This document shows positions 27,845 through 35,055 of a stretch of 35,055 bases of DNA, one piece after another; the first letter of the stretch is position 1; each line of letters opens with the position of its first letter. The translations under genes and the position numbers were made by a program. The stretch is taken from the NCBI GenBank assembly GCA_947631985.1, contig CANRNK010000010.1:1-35055 (forward strand), written 5' to 3'. Origin of the DNA: an uncultured Lachnospiraceae bacterium. Its GTDB lineage: Bacteria > Bacillota > Clostridia > Lachnospirales > Lachnospiraceae. Below the pieces are notes generated by a model, which had not been told where the DNA came from, did no database searches, and was given only the letters and a program-made list of their open reading frames with translations.

Positions 27845-29889
27845 TATAAATCACCTTCCTGTATCATACTGTCTAGTATCTGCTTTAAAGTCTCCTCTGC
27901 CTGGGCAATTGTAATATCTTCCAGCTGGGCCCCTGCAATGTTCATATGTCCGCCTCCTCCGAGACGCTCCATAATAACATGTACATTTACTTCATCAATA
28001 GACCTTCCACTTATATATACTTTGCCTTGATATTCCGTTAAAACAAAGCTTGCCTTTATTCCTTTGATATCAAGCAGTTCATTGGCCGCCTGTGCACCAA
28101 CTATTGTCGGGCTTTCAATTCCACTACTTGGACATCTTGAGATTGCAAAATCATTTCTATAGATTTCTGCATGACGAACCGTCTCTGCTTTTGCCTTATA
28201 ATCAGATGCTTCTTCCCGAAACAATTTGCGTACCCTTGTAACGTCTGCACCATTCCTGCGCAAAAATGCTGCTGCCTCAAATGTTCTGACTCCAGTTTTT
28301 GCGACAAAATTATTCGTATCAATTATAATTCCAGCATAGATGCAATCGGCTTCGTTTGACCGAATTTTAATTCCATCTCCTACGTATTGCAGAATCTCCG
28401 CTACCATCTCACATGCCGAAGATGCATAGGGTTCAACGTAAGAAAGTGTCGCATTTTCAATTACCTCTGAGCTCTGTCTGTGGTGATCAAGTACTACAAT
28501 TGATTTGCAGATTTTTAGCAATTCTGGACACTCTGTAATACTAGGTCTATTAACATCTACAATTACAAGAACTGTATTTGCCCCGGCAGCTTCAATTGCC
28601 TGCTGGCTATTAATAAACATATCTGCTTCATATTCCGGATGCCCTGTAAATAATTCCAGCAATGGCTTTACTGAAGTCGAAACTTCATTAATAACAATAT
28701 GCGTTTTTCGTTGTAATGCTTTTGAAATACAATATACACCAATTGCCGCACCAAAACTGTCAACATCAGTAAGGTTATGACCCATTACAATCACTTTATC
28801 TTTTGCAGATATGATTTCTCTAAGTGCATAAGCCTTTACTCTGGCTTTTACCCGGGTATTTTTCTCAACCATCTGGCTCTTTCCACCATAGTAAGATAAG
28901 GACTCCATCGTTTTAACAACCGCCTGGTCTCCTCCTCTTCCAAGCGCAAGATCAATAGAAGTTCTTGCAAATTCATAGTTTTGGGAGTAGGTAAGTCCAT
29001 CAAGTCCAATTCCAATGCTAAGCGTGACAGACATGTCATTTCCTATATTGACTGTTTTGATTTCTTCCAGAATGTCAAATTTAGATTCCTGTAACTGTTT
29101 GAGTGCTTTTTTTCTTAAGATGACCAAATATTTATCCTTCTCTGTCTTTTTTACAATTCCATCCAGGGAAGCAATATATTTATTGATCTTTCGATCAATC
29201 AACGCAACAAGCAAAGACCTTCTTACTTCTTCAATACTATCAAGCGCCTCTTCATAATTGTCAATGTAAATCAAGCCTACTGCAAGGCTTTGGTCATCAT
29301 TCTCCTGTAATGCAAACTTGAGTGCAGTTTCATCGAATAAATAAAGGGCAATCAAAAACCCCTGATAATCATCTGCTTCAATAATATCACTATTTTCTAC
29401 CATCTCTGTCAAAGGGATTTTCTTCATTCTGACAAGAAAATTGCGTTCATCGTAGGTGATTTCTACTTCACTTTCCTCTCGGTCAGCCGGAAGTTTATCT
29501 CTCGTAACTTTGGGAAAAACCTGATGAACAAGTTTTTTTACACTCTTGTCCTGGTAAGTTACATCTTCAAACGCATTATTGACCCAGATAATTCGTCCAG
29601 TATCGTCAAGCAGTGCATGTGGCAAATCAAGGTCTTTCAAGAGCCTCTTTTGAATTTGTCCATATTGCGTTGCAAAACTAATCAGTTCATTTAATATAAT
29701 TGGCTTATTGTAATACAATAATAATAAATTTACAGTAAAATACAGAATCACAAATAGTGTTAAAAGCAAACCTGCAGTAATATCTACAAAATATACAATG
29801 ACAGTCAAGAGGGCCAGACCAACTCCCAGAAGCAAAAATGCCTGCAAATATTTTTTTAACTGTCCTTTAAGTCTGACTTGTTTCTTCAT
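27844..29889 (-). CDS. gdpP: GdpP-like cyclic-di-AMP phosphodiesterase (TM, PAS, degenerate GGDEF, DHH/DHHA1)
   Basis: Two TM segments; degenerate GGDEF ([12 protein letters not shown]); DHH motifs [34 protein letters not shown]; gdpP-rplI-dnaB order. Confidence 0.94.
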   Translation of the reverse strand: MKKQVRLKGQLKKYLQAFLLLGVGLALLTVIVYFVDITAGLLLTLFVILYFTVNLLLLYYNKPIILNELISFATQYGQIQKRLLKDLDLPHALLDDTGRIIWVNNAFEDVTYQDKSVKKLVHQVFPKVTRDKLPADREESEVEITYDERNFLVRMKKIPLTEMVENSDIIEADDYQGFLIALYLFDETALKFALQENDDQSLAVGLIYIDNYEEALDSIEEVRRSLLVALIDRKINKYIASLDGIVKKTEKDKYLVILRKKALKQLQESKFDILEEIKTVNIGNDMSVTLSIGIGLDGLTYSQNYEFARTSIDLALGRGGDQAVVKTMESLSYYGGKSQMVEKNTRVKARVKAYALREIISAKDKVIVMGHNLTDVDSFGAAIGVYCISKALQRKTHIVINEVSTSVKPLLELFTGHPEYEADMFINSQQAIEAAGANTVLVIVDVNRPSITECPELLKICKSIVVLDHHRQSSEVIENATLSYVEPYASSACEMVAEILQYVGDGIKIRSNEADCIYAGIIIDTNNFVAKTGVRTFEAAAFLRRNGADVTRVRKLFREEASDYKAKAETVRHAEIYRNDFAISRCPSSGIESPTIVGAQAANELLDIKGIKASFVLTEYQGKVYISGRSIDEVNVHVIMERLGGGGHMNIAGAQLEDITIAQAEETLKQILDSMIQEGDL

Positions 29890-29906
29890 CTATCTTCCTC
29901 ATTTTC

Positions 29907-30911
29907 TCAGGCAAAATCCGACTCTGCACTGATTGTATTTCTGCCCTTTTCTTTTGATTGATATAAAAGCCTGTCAACTCTTAGGTACAAACTGTCTTTA
30001 TCTTCTGCATTTTTTGTAAACAACGCCCCAATTGATATGGTCGCATTGACTTCTAATTCAGCGTGTAACGACTTGGTGAACAGTTCATTCAAAGAAAGAA
30101 TCTTGGTATAAAAACCCTCTGCCGATTCAGGGTTGATTTTACCAGTTACAGCAAATTCATCTCCACCAAGCCTAAACACTCTATCTTCGTCTCTAAAAAC
30201 TGACTTCAGCCACTTTCCAGTTTCTTTTAAGATTTCATCTCCTACCTGATGTCCATACGTATCATTAATCGTTTTAAAGTTATCAAGGTCAATAAATAAA
30301 ATAAAAAAAGACTCTGGATTAGCCACAATTGTTTCAAGCGTACTATTCCACGAACTTCTATTAAGCAATTTTGTAAGCGGGTCCGTCTCAATTAATCTTA
30401 TCATTTTTTCTCTGCTAATCACGATATTTACCAATACATCATTCACCAGCATAAACGATTCCACAAAGTCTTTCACTTCCTGGTTCACAAGACGTTTCGG
30501 AAAAATCAAAATAACATGTATTTTTTCGTCTTTATCTACATGAATACTTGATACTGTGACAGGATAGCACATAATCGTAAATTCTTCATGTAATGCATCA
30601 TAAACTGTCAATCCCTGTGACGTTGCAAGTGTATCAATCCCATTCATAATACATCGATACATTTTATTCTCTTTATCCAGATTTGTAAGAATAATTCCTT
30701 TATAAAACATCATGGAATAAAGGCACCCTGTGCACCCGATGATAATATCATTTAACTTTTCCAAATCAATGTTTCGGTCAAAATGGACCAGCTTTAATAA
30801 TTCAAAGCTTTGCTGTGATTCTGCAAGCTTCCTTGATAAAATACGATTCTCTTCTAGCACGATATCTTTTATGTTCTCTGGTGAATCCTTGTACTTTTCA
30901 AAATCATTCAT
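29907..30911 (-). CDS. GGDEF-domain protein, putative diguanylate cyclase
   Basis: DPLTKLLNRSSWN, FILFIDLDNFKTINDTYGHQVGDEIL, VFRLGGDEFAVTG. Confidence 0.93.
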   Translation of the reverse strand: MNDFEKYKDSPENIKDIVLEENRILSRKLAESQQSFELLKLVHFDRNIDLEKLNDIIIGCTGCLYSMMFYKGIILTNLDKENKMYRCIMNGIDTLATSQGLTVYDALHEEFTIMCYPVTVSSIHVDKDEKIHVILIFPKRLVNQEVKDFVESFMLVNDVLVNIVISREKMIRLIETDPLTKLLNRSSWNSTLETIVANPESFFILFIDLDNFKTINDTYGHQVGDEILKETGKWLKSVFRDEDRVFRLGGDEFAVTGKINPESAEGFYTKILSLNELFTKSLHAELEVNATISIGALFTKNAEDKDSLYLRVDRLLYQSKEKGRNTISAESDFA

Positions 30912-31030
30912 TTCTTTGTTACCCCTGGGTTAACCCAATGTGCATAATTCCACAATCGCAATATCCCAAATTTTGTATTACACCCCAAACTAATCCGATT
31001 ATATCATATCCTTCTCTAAACTTCAATTTC

Positions 31031-31055
31031 GTAAAAAAGAAAAACACCCGAGATT
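31031..31055. repeat. Left copy of the 25-bp IS-flanking direct repeat
   Basis: GTAAAAAAGAAAAACACCCGAGATT, identical to 32215-32239. Confidence 0.9.
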
Positions 31056-32214
31056 TGTAGGGTTACAATTGATGTGACACCTACAACTATACAATAACGG
31101 TTGAGTCCTATAGAATGTTAATCACCACAAAAAACAATTCTATAAAAAAGGAACATCAACCGTCATGAATACAATAACACATTCACAACGATATCTGCCA
31201 CATGATTCTTCTACAAGATTCCATGCTGTTAAATTATATCGCACAGGCGTAGGCCTTTCTTTCGTAACTCGAAGATATCATATATCGAAATCTTCACTAC
31301 TGCGTTGGAACAAAAAATTTGATGGTTCAAAAGATTCTCTGCTGGATAAATCGCATCGCCCTATTACGCAGCATCCGAATGCTCATACAGAAGAAGAACT
31401 TCAATGGATTAAGAATTATCATCGTAGAAATCCGCACATCTCTGTATGTGAACTTTATGGAAAGCTTCGTTCCGAAAGAGGGTACTTGCGTCATCCTGGC
31501 TCTTTATATCGTGTTTACTGCAGATTGGGTTATACCAGTAAAGCTCCTTCTACTAAAAAAATCCGAAAACCAAAACCTTACGACACCCCTACTGAATTAG
31601 GTGTAAAATGGCAGTTGGATGTTAAATACGTTCCAAATGCTTGTTATTCCGGCACTGTCACACAGAAGTTCTATCAGTATACTGTAATTGATGAGGCTTC
31701 TAGGGAACGTTTTTTGTACCCATATATGGAACAGAGTAGTTACTCAACCTGCGACTTTTTAAAACGCGCTATAATCTACTTTGGGTATAAACCAAAAATT
31801 CTTCAGACTGATAACGGTGCAGAGTTTACGCACATCCGCAAGACCAATAGGACACATCCTTTAGATGTTTTATGCGCAGAGCTAGAAATAAATCATAAGA
31901 GAATACGTCCAAGAACTCCTCAGCATAATGGAAAAGTAGAACGTAGTCATCGGAATGACCAGGAACGTTTTTATAATCACATGAAGTTTTATAGCTACCA
32001 AGATCTAATGATTCAAATGAAACGATATATGAATCGTTCCAATCGCATTCCAATGCAGGTACTCGGTTGGCAATCATCCCTGCAAAAACGATCATCGATT
32101 GAATTTCAATACAAATAAAAAAATGTAGCTTTCTATTTATTGATTAACATTTATAGTAACATACCAACCCTTTTATTTTTATAAAGTTGGTGTCACATCA
32201 TTGACTAATGTACA
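31056..32214 (+). mobile_element. IS481-like/rve-type insertion sequence, 1159 bp, flanked by 25-bp direct repeats
   Basis: Termini TGTAGGGTTACAATTGATGTGACACC / (revcomp) TGTACATTAGTCAATGATGTGACACC, inner 12 bp TGATGTGACACC identical. GTAAAAAAGAAAAACACCCGAGATT at 31031-31055 and 32215-32239. Confidence 0.88.
31165..32118 (+). CDS. DDE (rve) transposase
   Basis: N-terminal HTH (GVGLSFVTRRYHISKSSLLRW); DDE landmarks KWQLDVKYV, LQTDNGAEFTH, TPQHNGKVERSHRNDQERFYNH. Confidence 0.93.
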   Translation: MNTITHSQRYLPHDSSTRFHAVKLYRTGVGLSFVTRRYHISKSSLLRWNKKFDGSKDSLLDKSHRPITQHPNAHTEEELQWIKNYHRRNPHISVCELYGKLRSERGYLRHPGSLYRVYCRLGYTSKAPSTKKIRKPKPYDTPTELGVKWQLDVKYVPNACYSGTVTQKFYQYTVIDEASRERFLYPYMEQSSYSTCDFLKRAIIYFGYKPKILQTDNGAEFTHIRKTNRTHPLDVLCAELEINHKRIRPRTPQHNGKVERSHRNDQERFYNHMKFYSYQDLMIQMKRYMNRSNRIPMQVLGWQSSLQKRSSIEFQYK

Positions 32215-32239
32215 GTAAAAAAGAAAAACACCCGAGATT
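32215..32239. repeat. Right copy of the 25-bp IS-flanking direct repeat
   Basis: GTAAAAAAGAAAAACACCCGAGATT, identical to 31031-31055; forms one arm of the downstream gene's terminator. Confidence 0.9.
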
Positions 32240-32273
32240 CATCTTATTTGATTGATCTCAGGCGTTTCTTTTT
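32217..32273 (-). terminator. Intrinsic terminator of the GGDEF/HD-GYP gene
   Basis: Minus strand AAACGCCTGAGAT...ATCTCGGGTGTTT followed by a T-rich tract. Confidence 0.75.
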
Positions 32274-33736
32274 ACTTTAAGAAAGAGTTCTACAAGTTGG
32301 GGATCAAACTGCGTTCCACTGCAATCTTTAATTTCTTTTTCCGCTTCTTTGACTGATAATGCCGCTCTATAAGGTCTATCATTTGTCATAGCATCAAAAG
32401 TATCTACAATGGATAGTATTCTGCATTCAATCGGAATTTCTTCCCCTTGAATTCCCAGTGGATATCCATTGCCGTCCCACCTCTCGTGATGTTTCAGAAT
32501 CAGTGGTGCAATATCTCTGATTTCAGCAGCCTCCAGCGCTATTCTTTCTCCAATTGAGGTGTGTGTTCTCATCACCTTCCACTCAGCCTCATCCAATGCC
32601 GCTGGCTTTTTTAAAATCGCATCTGGTATTCCGATTTTACCTATGTCATGAAACTTCGTAAGCAAAACCAATCGATCCATCTGATCCTGGTGAAGTTTTA
32701 GTTCTTTTCCCAAAATAATAGCAAGATATTCCATTCTGGAAACATGTCCTTCCGATACAAAGTCTTTTACTTCAAGCGCCTTCATAAACGCTTTTACAAA
32801 AGTGCTTCTTATACTCTCTTTTTTCAAAAGCTTATTTTGGTACATGTTGTTATCAGCTTCCTGAAAAATAAATTCTGTATTTACAAATCCTTTCTTGTGG
32901 AACGCATATCCCCATGCGAGAGAAAGCCCTCTGTTCCCTGCATACTTATTATGTTCTTCAACTTTTTCACTTAAGCACTCTAGCAATATCTCAATTTTCT
33001 TTGGACTGGTATTTTCGATAAAAACACCAAACTCATCTCCACCAATTCTTGCAACCAGGCCATGTTTTTCAAAGACTTCTCTGACTATTTCAGCCACTTC
33101 GATAATCATAATATCTCCATTAAAATGGCCCAACGTGTCATTAATAAATTTTAGTCCATTGATGTCCACCGATACAATCGCGATATTTTCATGATACCGA
33201 TTAACATATCTCTCCATTTTTTCTTCAAAGCTTCGACGACTCTGCAATCCAGTCAGTGCATCGCGCTCGACTAGATATCGAAGTTTTTTTTCAAGCAATA
33301 TCCTCTCTGTCATATTCCTAAGAATAATCAGTATTTCTCCAGATGTTGCCCTCTGAAATCTGGCTTCAAGATAGTAGGTTTTGTCTTCTATCTCTGTCTG
33401 AATTTCTTTTGAAAGAAAAGAATGTAGACCCGAAACTTCTTTTGCCATTTCAGTAAGTGAGTTAATCAGTTCTTCCTTTTCCATTACCAGACCAGAAAAT
33501 GAATCCTTTTTGTTTTCTGGAGAAACAAGCCGTATCCCACCATCCTGATCACATGTAAGCAGAATATCAGGAATTGCTGCAATCAGCGCCTTGTTGTGTG
33601 CAACTGCTCTTTCTAATATGATTACTTTTTCCTGTAGTTCCGGATAGTAATTTTTTCGAAAAGAATCCTCTCCCAACCCAATGATAGAATCTCTGGAAAA
33701 AGATTTCTTATCCTTTCTTTCGTAAAATCTCTCCAT
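32258..33736 (-). CDS. GGDEF + HD-GYP domain cyclic-di-GMP signalling protein
   Basis: GGDEF (VARIGGDEFGVFI) and HD-GYP (KFHDIGKIGIPDAIL, HHERWDGNGYPLGIQGEEIPIECRILSIVDTFDAMTNDRPYR). Confidence 0.94.
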   Translation of the reverse strand: MERFYERKDKKSFSRDSIIGLGEDSFRKNYYPELQEKVIILERAVAHNKALIAAIPDILLTCDQDGGIRLVSPENKKDSFSGLVMEKEELINSLTEMAKEVSGLHSFLSKEIQTEIEDKTYYLEARFQRATSGEILIILRNMTERILLEKKLRYLVERDALTGLQSRRSFEEKMERYVNRYHENIAIVSVDINGLKFINDTLGHFNGDIMIIEVAEIVREVFEKHGLVARIGGDEFGVFIENTSPKKIEILLECLSEKVEEHNKYAGNRGLSLAWGYAFHKKGFVNTEFIFQEADNNMYQNKLLKKESIRSTFVKAFMKALEVKDFVSEGHVSRMEYLAIILGKELKLHQDQMDRLVLLTKFHDIGKIGIPDAILKKPAALDEAEWKVMRTHTSIGERIALEAAEIRDIAPLILKHHERWDGNGYPLGIQGEEIPIECRILSIVDTFDAMTNDRPYRAALSVKEAEKEIKDCSGTQFDPQLVELFLKVKRNA

Positions 33737-34880
33737 AAATTGTTGTCACCTCATTTTGTGTTAACATTCTTGGATTTGTGACGATGCAGGGATCCGACAA
33801 GGCACCCTCCGCTAATTTTTCAATCATGTCATCATTCAGCTCTTCTACTAAAGCATAGTCTCCAATCGAAAGTTGCTTCCTTAGATTTCTGATCTTCCGA
33901 ATTAATTTCTCTTTTGTTTCTTTCGAATCACTGTCAGTTACCGCAACGCCCATCGCTTTGGCAATATCCTTATATTTTTCAGGTGCCGAATCAAAATTCA
34001 GTGCAACAACATGTTCTAATAACAAGCTATTGCATTCTCCATGCGGTAAATCCAGAAGTCCTCCAAGGCTATGTGCCATTGCATGTACCGCACCCAGGCT
34101 TGCATTCGAAAAAGCGAGTCCAGCATAGAGCGAACCGAGCATCATCTGGTACATCACTTCAATGCTTCGATCCGGTTTTACGGCAGCTTCAATTGTAGCT
34201 GCAATCATTTTGATTGCTTCTAATGCATGCATATCGGTAAGGTGAGAATTTGCATTCGATACATAAGCTTCTATTGCATGTGTCAGTGCATCCATTCCTG
34301 TGCATGCCGTTAAATAAAGATCCATAGTCATGAGTGGAACCGGATCAATCAAGGCAAGATCAGGAACAACTTTCTTACTAATAATCGCTTTTTTTACATG
34401 ATTCTCTGTATCGCATATGATTGCAAACTGTGAAACATCTGCGGAGGCCCCTGATGTCGTTGGTATTGCAATTAATGGTGGCCCCGGAAAATTAATCTCA
34501 TCTACGCCTTCATAGTCGAGAATTTCCCCGCCATTCGAGGAAACAATACTAATTCCTTTTGCGCAATCAATCGGACTTCCTCCCCCAATTGCAATGAGAA
34601 GATCACATTTTTCCTCCATGAACATTTGGGCACCAAGCATCACCTCGTACTCTCTTGGATTGGAGGTTACTTCGTCAAAAATAACAGGATTAATATGATA
34701 CTTACTAAATTCACTCAATATATCCAAAAACCAAGGCAAAACTTCAAGATTTTTGTCTGTCACAATCATTGGTTTTTTAGATGCAAAATGTCCAATATAT
34801 CTTCCAATCATAAGACGCGCATCTAGACCAGTAATAATCTCAGGTGCAACAAATTTCCTTAGTTCAGTTGTTATATCCAT
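33708..34880 (-). CDS. Iron-containing alcohol dehydrogenase
   Basis: IAIGGGSPIDCAKGI, PTTSGASADVSQFAII, CTGMDALTHAIEAYVS, GAVHAMAHSLGGLLDLPHGECNSLLLEHVV. Confidence 0.95.
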   Translation of the reverse strand: MDITTELRKFVAPEIITGLDARLMIGRYIGHFASKKPMIVTDKNLEVLPWFLDILSEFSKYHINPVIFDEVTSNPREYEVMLGAQMFMEEKCDLLIAIGGGSPIDCAKGISIVSSNGGEILDYEGVDEINFPGPPLIAIPTTSGASADVSQFAIICDTENHVKKAIISKKVVPDLALIDPVPLMTMDLYLTACTGMDALTHAIEAYVSNANSHLTDMHALEAIKMIAATIEAAVKPDRSIEVMYQMMLGSLYAGLAFSNASLGAVHAMAHSLGGLLDLPHGECNSLLLEHVVALNFDSAPEKYKDIAKAMGVAVTDSDSKETKEKLIRKIRNLRKQLSIGDYALVEELNDDMIEKLAEGALSDPCIVTNPRMLTQNEVTTIYGEILRKKG

Positions 34881-34990
34881 CGATTTCTCACCTCCGAATT
34901 GACAATTAATTTATACATTCAGATTACAATTATTATTTCACTTTGTCAATATTTCTTTACTTTTCAGTTTTTTTACTGTTTTTATGCAAC

Positions 34991-35019
34991 AAAAAAACCG
35001 CCACTATAAAAGTGACGGT
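34991..35019 (-). terminator. Intrinsic terminator for a minus-strand gene beyond the right edge
   Basis: Minus strand ACCGTCACT-TTTAT-AGTGGCGGT followed by a T-run. Confidence 0.8.
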
Positions 35020-35055
35020 CCATTTTTTAATCCAGTGTATAAGGCATCAATGCAA

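Noticed and set aside
1-35055. CRISPR arrays, tRNA or rRNA genes, prophage or defence islands
   Set aside because: No regularly spaced repeats, no recognisable tRNA/rRNA sequence and no Cas, phage structural or defence proteins were seen on either strand by eye.

Overview
This AT-rich Firmicutes window, most likely from a Lachnospiraceae-type Clostridium, is mostly ordinary chromosome. Left to right it contains: a galactomannan-type glycoside cluster (GH36 alpha-galactosidase cut by the window edge, GH2 beta-mannosidase, LacI regulator); NUDIX and HAD hydrolases; GDPD; a VTC-domain/DUF4956 pair; a two-component system; glnK-amtB; a GNAT; a DEAD-box helicase; a GH18 protein; mecA; a pyruvate formate-lyase (PFL) locus; gdpP-rplI-dnaB; two GGDEF proteins separated by an insertion sequence (IS); and an Fe-dependent alcohol dehydrogenase. 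The strongest lead is the PFL locus. The catalytic core (680 aa) ends just before the glycyl-radical domain. That domain (81 aa, RVSGYA) is a separate gene with its own Shine-Dalgarno (SD). Between them lies a 67-aa protein that resembles the start of the glycyl-radical domain but then switches to a short Cys-containing tail with no radical glycine. The pfl promoter spacer carries a Rex-like palindrome. Other leads are: consensus promoters followed at once by terminator-like hairpins in the glnK and deaD leaders; an IS with a 25-bp perfect flanking direct repeat and a hairpin over its transposase start; a PadR operator array; a promoter-driven structured-RNA candidate divergent from mecA; and a small gene frameshifted at a G6 tract. 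All family calls come from motif recognition by eye. No searches or folding programs were run.
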